64,000 bases of DNA, from NCBI GenBank assembly GCA_963742585.1, contig CAVUMI010000009.1, positions 1,736,001 to 1,800,000 on the forward strand, given 5' to 3'. The notes below the pieces were generated by a model. It did not search any database and was not told the origin of the DNA. It saw only the letters and a program-made list of their open reading frames with translations. A program made the translations under genes and the position numbers. The DNA is from JACDEA01 sp963742585 (lineage in GTDB: Bacteria; Actinomycetota; Acidimicrobiia; Acidimicrobiales; JACDEA01). This document shows positions 51,967 to 60,189 of the stretch, piece by piece (position 1 is the stretch's first letter; each line of letters begins with the position of its first letter).

Positions 51967-52466
51967 TGCGGCTGGAGGGTGTAGGTGGCCGGCGGTTGGT
52001 GCTTCGACCACGCACCACGACGATCGCTTGGAAGCTTTCGGTACACGGGTTCGCTGATTCGAACGCCCGCGCCGCTCGCCATGCGGAACGTGTGGACGAG
52101 TCCCATCCCAATAACGTCGTAGGCGTCATCGACGCCGAACTCGCCCTCGGCAACCGTGCAGCTGTGGATGTTGGCGCCCATCTCGAGGTCGAGGCGGAAC
52201 TCGGTGGCGAGGTCCAGTACCTGCAGGCGGATGGCGTCGACGGCGTCGATGGCTGGCAACGCACCCTCAGCGGGGAACACTGCGAGACAGCCGTCGCCCA
52301 AGTACTTCACGACACGACCGCCATGCTGCGTGATGGCCGTGCTGACGCCGTTGTAGAAGCGGTCGATGAGGTTGGCCATGTCCATCGCATCCATCCCGGC
52401 AACGGCCTGGGTGAAGCGGGCGAGGTCGACGACCACGGTGACGAGCTGGCGCTCGCGGAAAGCCAT
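51963..52466 (-). CDS. Single-domain cyclase-homology protein
   Basis: 167 residues, one class III cyclase homology domain: VVVDLARFTQAVAG, KYLGDGCLAVFP, then YDVIGMGLVHTFRM where the usual VNxAAR motif is lost. A good ribosome site (GGAG) precedes ATG 52466. Probably a non-catalytic partner of the downstream tandem protein, with which it overlaps by ATGA. Confidence 0.75.
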   Translation of the reverse strand: MAFRERQLVTVVVDLARFTQAVAGMDAMDMANLIDRFYNGVSTAITQHGGRVVKYLGDGCLAVFPAEGALPAIDAVDAIRLQVLDLATEFRLDLEMGANIHSCTVAEGEFGVDDAYDVIGMGLVHTFRMASGAGVRISEPVYRKLPSDRRGAWSKHQPPATYTLQPQ

Positions 52467-52553
52467 ATGAGGCTCCTTTCATTCCTAGGTCCTGGCTGCT
52501 GCGGGGGTGACTCCCGCTGGTCCCAGATGGGATACCGGGTGCAACGATACCGC

Positions 52554-53183
52554 TCAGATACGACCGAGGCCGCGGGTGGAGGTGCGGTCCCGGAAGTGCA
52601 CGACCACACCGAGGCCGATCACCGCGAGCGCGCCGATCAGAAGTGGCCAGGGCGGGCCTCCGCCCGAGTCGCCGGTCGGCTCAGCGGCCACAAATGTCAT
52701 GGGCGGGCCCGTCGTCACACCGAGGCCAATCGAGGTGGGGAAAACAAAGGTCGTCGACGTCGTGGTGGATGACGTCGTCGTGCTCGACGCCTTGGTGGAT
52801 GTCGTGGTCGAGCTGGCAACGCGGGTCGTCGTGGTGGTCGTATTCACACCGACCACGACCGGTCGCTCGGTGACGGTCGGTGTGGGCTTGGGCCGGAAGG
52901 TCCCGCTTGCGCAGTCGAAGGTGTACCTGAACTGGTCGGCGGCGCTGTCGAGCTCCCCGATGTGCGCTCGCGAATCTGGTGGCTGACGATTCGCGTAGGC
53001 GCTGTCGATTTCCTGGCCCCGCCTCTCCATGTCCGAGCCGTTGGGCGCAGCATCCTGGTATCGCATCGAGATCTCGCTCGGGGAGCGCTCATGAATGCAT
53101 TCGGGCGACGCCTTGCTACTGCCGACGACATAGGTCGCCAGCCCCAGGAAGAGGGCGACAACGAGCCCGACTCGACAGCGCAC
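52554..53183 (-). CDS. Exported protein with Thr/Ser linker and C-terminal anchor
   Basis: 209 residues. N-terminal signal or anchor (VGLVVALFLGLATYVVGSS), a short Cys-containing ectodomain (SPECIHERS, TFDCASG), a 60-residue Thr/Ser-rich linker and a C-terminal helix (PWPLLIGALAVIGLGVVV) with a basic end. A conserved function is not recognisable. Ten bp from the next gene on the same strand. Confidence 0.6.
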   Translation of the reverse strand: MRCRVGLVVALFLGLATYVVGSSKASPECIHERSPSEISMRYQDAAPNGSDMERRGQEIDSAYANRQPPDSRAHIGELDSAADQFRYTFDCASGTFRPKPTPTVTERPVVVGVNTTTTTTRVASSTTTSTKASSTTTSSTTTSTTFVFPTSIGLGVTTGPPMTFVAAEPTGDSGGGPPWPLLIGALAVIGLGVVVHFRDRTSTRGLGRI

Positions 53184-53192
53184 CGGCTCAGG

Positions 53193-54105
53193 CTATGAGG
53201 TGGTGAGTGTCGCTACGTAGTCAAGGTCGTAGGCCGACGCCAGCTCGTTGGGACGTTCGGTATGGAGGTGGATCTCCCATTTCACCCACATGCGACGGAC
53301 CGGGTCGAACCACGCCCGCCGGGTTTCACGCAGGCTCTCGGCAGCACCGGCGCGACTGGCCCGGTCGAAGCTGACCTCCCACACGCTCACGGTGGCGCCG
53401 GCGACCACGATCGAGCGGAGGGCAACGTCGGTGACCCTCCAGTCCTCGATTCGCAGCAGCCGGCCGGCGCCGTCGCGCGTGTCGGTCGCCCCGCTGCGAG
53501 ATGCGTTGGCTGCAAACGGCACTGCCGCGAACGCGACAGTGGGCTTGTAGCTCGCGAACGTGTTGCGCTTGGCCAGGCCGAACTCCAGCTGCACGGCCTG
53601 CTGGCGCACGCCGATCATGTCAGCGCGGTAGCTGACGACCTCCTGCTCTGTGTGCTGGTCCGAGAAGCGCAGGTCGAAGGTCACCTCATCGGCGGCCTGA
53701 CCACTCGGACGATGCCGCGGTCAGCGTCATCGTTCCCGGCAGCGCGCGCTTCCCCGAGGCCTCCAGCGACTCGGTCCCACTGACCGCGTATGTGTAGGAG
53801 CCGAGGGCGGGCGGCTTGAACACCGGCTCGGCGACCACTCGCGTGGTGGGAGCGACGCTCGAAGTCGTCTTAGCTGCGCGAGTGGTGCTGGTCGTGGGGA
53901 ACAGCGGGAGTGCGGGCTCCGGCAGTTCGGCCGCACCGCCCTGACCCGAGCCGCCGTCATCGGCGCCGGCAGCCACGAACGTGGCACGTCGGCGCGGCGT
54001 TGGCTCTGAGCGCGGGTCGTCCCGTACGAGCGCCAACACGCCCAGCAGCGTAAGCACCACGCACATGAGCGCCAGACCGCGAAGATGCTGCGCGTCGGGT
54101 CTCAC
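53193..54105 (-). CDS. Exported protein with Thr linker and beta-rich ectodomain (frame break)
   Basis: An N-terminal helix (RGLALMCVVLTLLGVLALV), a linker with TTSTTRAAKTTSS, and an ectodomain starting GSYTYAVSGTESLEASGK. The frame breaks near 53690 after TAASSEW; the continuation, QAADEVTFDLRFSD, is in the next frame and extends to ARAWFDPVRRMWVKWE-like RRAWFDPVRRMWVKWE and stop 53193. One extra base joins them. The ectodomain resembles that of the protein at 37.4-38.9 kb (GVYRYDTSGSTSS; an aromatic-rich late strand). Role unknown. Confidence 0.62.
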
Positions 54106-54128
54106 GACGCCGCCACGCTAGCGACGGC

Positions 54129-55055
54129 TCAGAGACAGAGAAACAACGTGCACTTCTTGGGCGGCGGAGGCGGAGGCGGCGGCGGGGGCGGCGGTGGCGG
54201 ATCCAGCAACCAGTCGCTGCCATCGCCACCGGCGCGATAGGGGTGCTGCGGGCACTTCTTCTTCTTGTTGTTCGCACAAGGCTGGGTGGCCGTGACCTGC
54301 GGCGCGCCTTGCGCTGAGTAGTTGAACGCTTCCTGGATCGTCACCCGGCCGCTCTTGTCGTAATCGGCTGCGCCGCCGAGCATGCCGCGGTCGACCATCA
54401 ACCCCGTGTGGATCGAGTTGTTCCAGTTCTTGTCCTCGTACGACTTCTCCGGCTCCTGCGAGGACGCGGTGAAGAAACGGCGTTCCGAGGCGATGTTGTC
54501 GTTGAAGCCGGCGGCCTCGCAGGCGCTGATGTTGATCCACGCCCAACCCTGGAGCGCCCGCATGTTGTCGCCCAGCTCGTTGTCGGAGATGAATTTCTTC
54601 GGGAGCCTGCTGCTGGCGTCGGCGGGCCAGAGGTACTCCTCCTGCTTCTCGCCGTCCTTGTTCTTGTCGCTCTTGTCGGCGACGAGCTTGGTGTGGCCCG
54701 AATAGTGGAAGACGGAGAACGAGTTCGGGGTGCTGCGCTCGCGCAGCCACTTCATGCCGTCGCGGATCGCGGCCTGCGTCGCGGCCTGGTCGACGAGGAG
54801 CCGGATGTTGGCCTCGGGCCAGCCGTTGTTCCGCAACAGCCGGTACATGTCCTCAGCGTCGCCTCGGCTGCCCACATTGGTGCGCGTCGGATTCTTGCCC
54901 TTGCCTGACGCGGGGGTGTGCTGGTTGATGCCGATGAGGACGGCGAATTTCTCCAAGCCGTGCGGAGGCGCTGCGTCCGCCGCAGGCGCGACGGTCAGCT
55001 GAAGCCCACTGAGGGCGAACAGGAGCACGCCGAGAGTTACGAGGATTCGCCGCAT
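54129..55055 (-). CDS. Secreted caspase-like (C14-type) peptidase with EF-hand-like loop
   Basis: 308 residues. A signal peptide ending near ADAAP is followed by a caspase-fold domain: FAVLIGINQ (strand 1), GDAEDMYRLLRNNGW, FHYSGHT with the catalytic His at about 121, and INISACEAAGFND with the catalytic Cys at about 179. At 231-242, DYDKSGRVTIQE is a textbook EF-hand calcium loop, followed by EAFNYSAQ. The C-terminus has a run of about fourteen Pro and ends KKCTLFLCL. Bacterial members are called orthocaspases; cleavage usually follows Arg/Lys. Export and the calcium loop are its unusual features. Confidence 0.8.
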   Translation of the reverse strand: MRRILVTLGVLLFALSGLQLTVAPAADAAPPHGLEKFAVLIGINQHTPASGKGKNPTRTNVGSRGDAEDMYRLLRNNGWPEANIRLLVDQAATQAAIRDGMKWLRERSTPNSFSVFHYSGHTKLVADKSDKNKDGEKQEEYLWPADASSRLPKKFISDNELGDNMRALQGWAWINISACEAAGFNDNIASERRFFTASSQEPEKSYEDKNWNNSIHTGLMVDRGMLGGAADYDKSGRVTIQEAFNYSAQGAPQVTATQPCANNKKKKCPQHPYRAGGDGSDWLLDPPPPPPPPPPPPPPKKCTLFLCL

Positions 55056-55104
55056 ACGTGAACAATTCTGCACGATGGAGGGCCTCACCTGCCGTCACGG
55101 AGCT

Positions 55105-55236
55105 TCAGAAGCGGGCGACGGGCGTCCAGGACTGGCTGCTCGGCTCGCCCACCTGGTTGCTCAGGCGCCCCAGGCCGGCGATCTCGAACTCGACCACGTC
55201 GCCGGCCGTGAGCCGCGCCGGCCCACCGCAGCAGCT
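55105..55236 (-). pseudogene. C-terminal remnant of a fumarylacetoacetate hydrolase-like gene
   Basis: Directly after the clpP stop the same frame reads on for 43 codons with GGPARLTAGDVVEFEIAG and LGRLSNQVGEP, the last strands of FAH-family proteins (usual form LxxGDxVxxEIxGxGxLxN). No start or rest of the gene is present. It looks like the tail of a deleted gene joined to clpP. Confidence 0.6.
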
Positions 55237-55824
55237 TCAAGCGTTGATGTTGGCCGCCACCGACCGGTCGATCACCTGGTCGATGAATCCATAGTCGCGC
55301 GCCTCTTCAGCGGTGAACCAGCGGTCGCGGTCAGAGTCGGCCTCGATACGCTCCACCGGCTGGCCGGTGTGGAAGGCGATGCGCTCGGCCATCATGCGCT
55401 TGAGGTAGATGATCTGCTCGGCCTGGATAGCGATGTCGGCGGCCTGACCTTGCATCTGGCCCGACGGCTGGTGCATGAGGATCCGCGAGTGCGGTAGTGC
55501 GTAGCGCTTCCCGGGGGTGCCCGAACACAGAAGGAACTGGCCCATCGATGCGGCCAGGCCGACGCAGATCGTGGCGACATCGGCCTTGACGTATTGCATC
55601 GTGTCGTAGATGGCCAGGCCGGCGGTGACGGACCCGCCGGGCGAGTTCACGTACAGGGAGATATCGCGATCGTCGTCGTCGGCGTCGAGCAGGAGCAGCT
55701 GGGCGCAGATGAGGTTGGCGACGGTGTCGTCGACGGGAGCGCCGAGGAAGATGATGCGTTCCTTGAGCAGGCGGGCATAGATGTCGCCCGAACGCTCGAG
55801 ACTGGCGAGTTCAGCGGTGGCCAT
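55237..55824 (-). CDS. clpP: Second ATP-dependent Clp protease proteolytic subunit
   Basis: 195 residues from ATG 55824 (MATAELASLERSGD). Motifs are VNSPGGSVTAGLAIYDTMQ, GLAASMGQFLL with the catalytic Ser, and HSRILMHQPSG with the His. It clearly differs from the tig-linked ClpP and has no Clp ATPase gene beside it. In actinobacteria, two ClpP rings assemble into a mixed 14-mer, so this could be the partner ring. Confidence 0.93.
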   Translation of the reverse strand: MATAELASLERSGDIYARLLKERIIFLGAPVDDTVANLICAQLLLLDADDDDRDISLYVNSPGGSVTAGLAIYDTMQYVKADVATICVGLAASMGQFLLCSGTPGKRYALPHSRILMHQPSGQMQGQAADIAIQAEQIIYLKRMMAERIAFHTGQPVERIEADSDRDRWFTAEEARDYGFIDQVIDRSVAANINA

Positions 55825-55867
55825 AGAGGTCGAGGGTAGCCCGGCCAGACGCCATACTTGTGCGCCC

Positions 55868-55946
55868 GGGCGCGTGGTGGAATGGCATACACGCACGGCT
55901 TAGGACCGTGTGCTTCGGCATGAGAGTTCGAATCTCTCCGCGCCCA
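55868..55946 (+). tRNA. tRNA-Leu (TAG)
   Basis: Acceptor GGGCGCG/CGCGCCC, anticodon context GGCTTAGGACC (TAG), a variable arm around GTGCTTCGGCAT and T-loop AGTTCGAATCT. Discriminator A. Confidence 0.9.
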
Positions 55947-55950
55947 CCCG

Positions 55951-56369
55951 CTAGACGATCTCTTTGTCGATCTCCCTGATGCGCGCTGACAGGCCAGCCA
56001 GCACCTTGCGGGTGACGGCCCAATTCTCGGCCAGCACGGCAGCGAAGCTCTGCGGACTGAGCACGAGCGTCTTGACCTGGGTCTCGGCCTGCACCGTGGC
56101 CGCCCGCGGCGAACGGTCGAACAACGCCATCTCGCCGAAGTAGGAGCCCGGACCAAGTTGGCGCAGCGTCTTGCCGCCCTTGATCACCTTGGCCCGACCC
56201 TCGGTGAGCATGAAGAACCCGGCGGCAGGACTCCCTTCGGTGACGATGCTCTGTCCCGCGGAGTACGGCTCCTCACCGCGTCGCGTGCGATCGAACGCAG
56301 CTCGCGGTCGGACAAACCCTGGAACAGCGGCACCTGCTTGAGCGCGCTGACGTGATCTGACGTCCTCAT
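55951..56369 (-). CDS. Single-domain cyclic-nucleotide-binding protein (frame break)
   Basis: A Crp-like cNMP-binding domain without HTH. One frame gives the start MRTSDHVSALKQVPLFQGLSDRELRSIARDA; the next continues EEPYSAGQSIVTEGS, GSYFGEMALFDRSPRAATV (phosphate cassette) and RKVLAGLSARIREID. A missing base near 56275 joins them. The phosphate-binding Arg is in SPRAATV. It resembles the protein at 57.4 kb, also lacking a DNA-binding domain. Confidence 0.8.
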
Positions 56370-56423
56370 TCTTTCCCCTCCCAGACCGGGGCATCCTACG
56401 CTGGAGCACTGGAGGTGGTCCCG

Positions 56424-57431
56424 ATGGCCAAGGTGGTGGCCGGAGCCGTACAGGCGTCGCCGGTATTTCTCGACCGCGACGCAACGGTCGATAAGGCGTG
56501 CGCGCTCATCGATAAGGCGGCCGGCGCGGGTGCAGGGCTGATCGCGTTCCCGGAGACGTTCATCCCGACCTACCCGGATTGGGTGTGGCGAACGCGACCC
56601 TGGGACGACGGAGCGGCGCAGTGGTTCTCCCGACTGCTCGACCAGTCGGTGGTTGTTCCTGGCCCAGCCACCAAGGCTCTCGGGGCGGCGGCGCGCAAGG
56701 CTGGCGCGTATGTCGCGATGGGTATCAACGAAAAGGACCGCGACAGCAGCACGCTGTACAACACCTACCTGTACTTCGGGCCCGACGGCACCCTCCTGGG
56801 AAAGCACCGCAAGCTGATGCCCACGGGTGGCGAACGGTTGGTATGGGGATCGGGCGACGGCTCGACGCTCTTTGTCACCGACACTCCCTTCGGGCGGCTG
56901 GGCGGCCTCACGTGCTGGGAGAACTACATGCCGCTCGCCCGTGCCGCGATCTACGCGCAGGGCGTCGACGTCTACCTCGCGCCCACCTGGGACAACAGCG
57001 ATACGTGGGTGTCATCGATGCGGCACATCGCCAAGGAAGGCCGCATGTACGTCCTCGGCATCAACTTCTGCATTCGGGGCAGCGACGTACCCACCGACAT
57101 TCCCGGCCGCGACGCGCTCTATGGCGACGACACCGACTGGCTCTCACGGGGCAACACCGTCATCGTGGGACCGGAGGGAGAGATCCTCGCCGGACCGCTC
57201 GTGGAGGAAGAGGGCATCCTCATCGCCGAACTCGATATCGAGCGAGCGCACGTGTCGCGCCGCCAGTTCGATCCCGTGGGTCACTACGCGCGACCCGACG
57301 TCTTGCGCCTCTCGGTGAACACGCGGCCGGCGCCGTCGGTGACCTTTGCTGACGACCCGGCTAGTGGTCCGGCGAGCGGTCCAGCTCCCGCACCCGGCGG
57401 CACATCTCAAGGAGCATCTTCCGGGCGATAG
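56424..57431 (+). CDS. Nitrilase-family carbon-nitrogen hydrolase
   Basis: 335 residues from ATG 56424, with GGAGG ten bases upstream. The catalytic triad is Glu44 (AFPETFIPTYP), Lys130 (GKHRKLMPTGGERLVW) and Cys164 (GLTCWENYMPL). PETFIPTYPDW and CWENYMPLAR match aliphatic/aryl nitrilases converting nitriles to acids. The last 24 residues are Gly/Ser/Pro-rich and lie over the convergent gene for 71 bases. Confidence 0.88.
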   Translation: MAKVVAGAVQASPVFLDRDATVDKACALIDKAAGAGAGLIAFPETFIPTYPDWVWRTRPWDDGAAQWFSRLLDQSVVVPGPATKALGAAARKAGAYVAMGINEKDRDSSTLYNTYLYFGPDGTLLGKHRKLMPTGGERLVWGSGDGSTLFVTDTPFGRLGGLTCWENYMPLARAAIYAQGVDVYLAPTWDNSDTWVSSMRHIAKEGRMYVLGINFCIRGSDVPTDIPGRDALYGDDTDWLSRGNTVIVGPEGEILAGPLVEEEGILIAELDIERAHVSRRQFDPVGHYARPDVLRLSVNTRPAPSVTFADDPASGPASGPAPAPGGTSQGASSGR

Positions 57432-57798
57432 CCGGGTGCTCCTCGAGCAGGGGCCGAAAGTTCCAGCGCGCCAATGTGAGCGCGCGGATGGGCGAAGTGG
57501 CCAGAACCGTGGCCGAGCGCGGCTCTCCATCGATGAGTGAAATCTCGCCGAAATAGTCGCCCGGGCCGAGGTTCGCCACCGTCCGCTTGCCCTGGACGAT
57601 GCGGGCGTTGCCATCGAGCAGCAGGTAGAACCGCCCGTCCTCCTCGCCCTCGGTGACGATCGCGTCGCCCTCGGCGAAAGACAGATCCTTGGCCGACGCC
57701 ATGACGCGCTGGAGCTCGCGTTTGGACAGGCCCTGGAACAGGTCGACGGTGGACAGCACGTCGGGACTGGTCTTCTTGGGCATCAGATCCTGGACCAT
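57361..57798 (-). CDS. Single-domain cyclic-nucleotide-binding protein
   Basis: 145 residues from ATG 57798 (or 57783). LFQGLSKRELQRVMASAKD, FAEGDAIVTEGEEDGRFY and GDYFGEISLIDGEPRSATV (with the cNMP phosphate-binding Arg) make a full cNMP domain; the C-terminal helix ends RRVRELDRS with no HTH. Its 3' end overlaps the nitrilase gene by 71 bases. Probably a signal-responsive switch for an unknown partner, paired with the adjacent cyclase-like genes by proximity only. Confidence 0.84.
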   Translation of the reverse strand: MVQDLMPKKTSPDVLSTVDLFQGLSKRELQRVMASAKDLSFAEGDAIVTEGEEDGRFYLLLDGNARIVQGKRTVANLGPGDYFGEISLIDGEPRSATVLATSPIRALTLARWNFRPLLEEHPAIARKMLLEMCRRVRELDRSPDH

Positions 57799-57835
57799 CT
57801 CATCGCTTGCGAGCGTACGCCTAGCGTGACGACCG

Positions 57836-58828
57836 ATGAAGGTCACTCAACTGCAAACCCCGGCCCTCCTCGTCGATGCTGCCGCGTTCGAACACAACAT
57901 CGCGACGATGTCGGCCGCCTTGCCGGGACCCCGGCTGCGCCCGCACGTGAAGGCGCACAAGACGACTTCCCTCGCCCAGCGGCAGGCGGCGGCGGGCCAC
58001 ACCGGGTTCACGTGCGCCACGATCCGGGAGGTCGAGCGCATGGCCGCCGCAGGCCTGGGCACTGACCTGATGTTGGCCAACGAGGTGGTCGACGCCAGGC
58101 GGCTCGGCGCCGTGGTGACGGCCGGCCATCGGGTAACGCTGGCCGTTGACTCGGAAGCCACGATCGCCGCGGCAATCGCGGGTGGTGTGCGGGAGGTCAT
58201 CATCGACGTGAACGTCGGGCTGCCGCGATGCGGGTGCGCGCCCGAGGATGCCGGCGCGCTGGCTGAGACCGCGCGTAAGGGCGGGCTCGAAGTGCGGGGC
58301 GTGATGGGATACGAGGGGCACGTCGTGGGCCTCGACGACCGGGCTGAGCGCGAGGCCAAGACCGCCGAGTGCATGGAGCTCCTGGTCAAGGCCCACGGCG
58401 ACGTGGGCGGCGAGTTGATCTCGGCCGGTGGCACCGGCACCTACGACATCAACACGTGGGCAACCGAGATCCAGGCCGGGTCCTACGCCCTGATGGACAC
58501 CGCGTACGCCAAGCTCGACATGCCGTTCCGGCAGGCGCTGACGGTGCTGGCAACGGTCATATCGGTGTCACCCGGGTGGGTGGTGGCGGACTGCGGGCTC
58601 AAGTCGCTCGGAATGGATCACGGCAACCCCACCTCGGACGCTGGCGACGTGTGGTTCTGTTCAGACGAACACATCACCTTCGGGCCGCGCGAACCGTTGT
58701 CGGTCGGTGATCAGGTGCACGTCACACCGGCCCATGTGGACCCGACGATCGCCTATCACGAGCGGATGCACGTCGTCGACGGCGAGGACGTCGTCGACGT
58801 TTGGGACGTCGACATGCGGGGATGGTGA
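57836..58828 (+). CDS. D-threonine aldolase-like PLP enzyme (alanine racemase N-terminal type)
   Basis: 330 residues. The PLP Lys lies in RPHVKAHKT (about residues 36-44). EVRGVMGYEGHVVGL, SAGGTGTY and a C-terminal metal-binding type region (VHVTPAHVDPTIAYHER) match D-threonine aldolase/D-serine dehydratase-like fold-III enzymes; the usual metal-binding Cys in HxCxxxN form is here Asp-containing, so activity could differ. Divergent from the cNMP-binding gene with 37 bp between starts. Confidence 0.84.
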   Translation: MKVTQLQTPALLVDAAAFEHNIATMSAALPGPRLRPHVKAHKTTSLAQRQAAAGHTGFTCATIREVERMAAAGLGTDLMLANEVVDARRLGAVVTAGHRVTLAVDSEATIAAAIAGGVREVIIDVNVGLPRCGCAPEDAGALAETARKGGLEVRGVMGYEGHVVGLDDRAEREAKTAECMELLVKAHGDVGGELISAGGTGTYDINTWATEIQAGSYALMDTAYAKLDMPFRQALTVLATVISVSPGWVVADCGLKSLGMDHGNPTSDAGDVWFCSDEHITFGPREPLSVGDQVHVTPAHVDPTIAYHERMHVVDGEDVVDVWDVDMRGW

Positions 58829-58833
58829 CGCGC

Positions 58834-59427
58834 CTAGCCGGCTAGCCCGTCGCGCTGCAGCAGTTCCGCCAGCGCGCGCAACGAGCGACCCCGGTGTGAT
58901 GTGGCGTGCTTCTCGTCTGCCGTCATTTCGGCGAACGTGCGCCCGTCGCCCTCTGCCGGGATGAACACCGGGTCGTAGCCGAATCCGTGCTCGCCTCGGG
59001 CCTTCTCGGCGATGACACCGTCGATGACGCCTTCGGTCACCAACGTGCGCCCGTCGGGAAAGACCGCGGCGGCGACCGCACGGAACCGCGCCCGCCGATC
59101 CTCGGCGCCATCCAGATCGGCGAGGAGCTTGGTCACGTTGTCGGCGTACGTGGCGTTCTCCCCGGCGAAACGTGCCGTGCGCACGCCCGGCGCGCCGCCG
59201 AGCGCGACCACCTCCAAACCGGTGTCGTCGGCGATCGCCGGGAGGCCAATGGCGTCCACCAGCGCTTGCGCCTTCAGCAACGCGTTGGCCTCCAGCGTGT
59301 CGCCCGTTTCGTCCACGTCGGGAACCTCCGGCGGCCTTGGGAGCAACTCAACATCGAGCAACGGCGCCAAGACCGAACGGATCTCGGCCGCCTTGTCCGG
59401 GTTGGCGCTGGCCAGGATGAAACGCAC
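58834..59427 (-). CDS. rdgB: Non-canonical purine NTP pyrophosphatase
   Basis: 197 residues of the Ham1/RdgB family: ILASANPDKAAEIRSVL, ADDTGLEVVALGGAPGV, ARFAGENATY and GFGYDPVFIP. It hydrolyses ITP/XTP to keep them from DNA. Its GTG start shares one base with the rph stop (TAGTG), the common rph-rdgB arrangement. Confidence 0.95.
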   Translation of the reverse strand: MRFILASANPDKAAEIRSVLAPLLDVELLPRPPEVPDVDETGDTLEANALLKAQALVDAIGLPAIADDTGLEVVALGGAPGVRTARFAGENATYADNVTKLLADLDGAEDRRARFRAVAAAVFPDGRTLVTEGVIDGVIAEKARGEHGFGYDPVFIPAEGDGRTFAEMTADEKHATSHRGRSLRALAELLQRDGLAG

Positions 59428-60161
59428 TAGCCCCGCGTCGCCGGTGCCACCGCGACAACATCGGCTTGGAGGGCGAGAATCCGGTCGATCCCACCCTTGG
59501 CCAGGTCAAGAAGCTGGTCGAGTTCGTCCCGCGAGAAGGCGGCCCCCTCCGCCGTTCCCTGCACCTCGACAAACCGACCCGACGCGGTCATGACGACGTT
59601 CATGTCGACCTCGGCGTGGGCATCTTCGGCGTACTCCAGGTCGACCATCGGGGTGCCGCCCACGACGCCAACCGACACTGCCGCGCACGCTTCACGTATG
59701 GGGCTGGCCTTCAGGACACCGCGCTGGCGCAGCCGTTCGCACGCATCGTGCAACGCGATGTACGCGCCCGAAATCGCAGCGGTGCGGGTTCCGCCGTCGG
59801 CCTGCAGAACGTCGCAATCGAGGATGATCTGCACATCGGGCATGGCGGCCAAGTCGGTGACGGCGCGCAGTGATCGACCGATCAGCCGCTGGATCTCCTG
59901 GGTGCGGCCCGACTGGCGGCCGCGAGCCGCCTCGCGGTCCACCCGCTCCGAGGTCGAGCCGGGAAGCATCGAGTACTCCCCCGTCACCCAGCCGCGGCCG
60001 GTTCCTTTAAGCCATCCGGGAACGCGCTCGTCGACTGAGGCCGTGCACAGCACCTTGGTACGGCCCATCGCGGCCAGTACGGATCCGGCGGCGAACTCCG
60101 TGTAGTCGCGCGTGAACGTGACCGGGCGTAGCTCGTCGGGTTGTCGACCGACTCGAGTCAT
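59427..60161 (-). CDS. rph: Ribonuclease PH
   Basis: 244 residues: GRQPDELRPVTFTRDYTEFA, GWVTGEYSMLPGST, RQSGRTQEIQRLIGRSLRAV (phosphate and RNA binding Arg set) and DCDVLQADGGTRTAAISGA. A phosphorolytic exoribonuclease trimming tRNA 3' ends. 28 bp after murI. Confidence 0.96.
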   Translation of the reverse strand: MTRVGRQPDELRPVTFTRDYTEFAAGSVLAAMGRTKVLCTASVDERVPGWLKGTGRGWVTGEYSMLPGSTSERVDREAARGRQSGRTQEIQRLIGRSLRAVTDLAAMPDVQIILDCDVLQADGGTRTAAISGAYIALHDACERLRQRGVLKASPIREACAAVSVGVVGGTPMVDLEYAEDAHAEVDMNVVMTASGRFVEVQGTAEGAAFSRDELDQLLDLAKGGIDRILALQADVVAVAPATRG

Positions 60162-60189
60162 TCGGTGAAGTCCTCTCTTGTGGCGATCG

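Noticed and set aside
33376..56000. Possible genomic island bounded by tRNA genes
   Set aside because: tRNAs alternate with accessory genes, but no integrase, excisionase, phage structural gene or tRNA 3'-end direct repeat was found.
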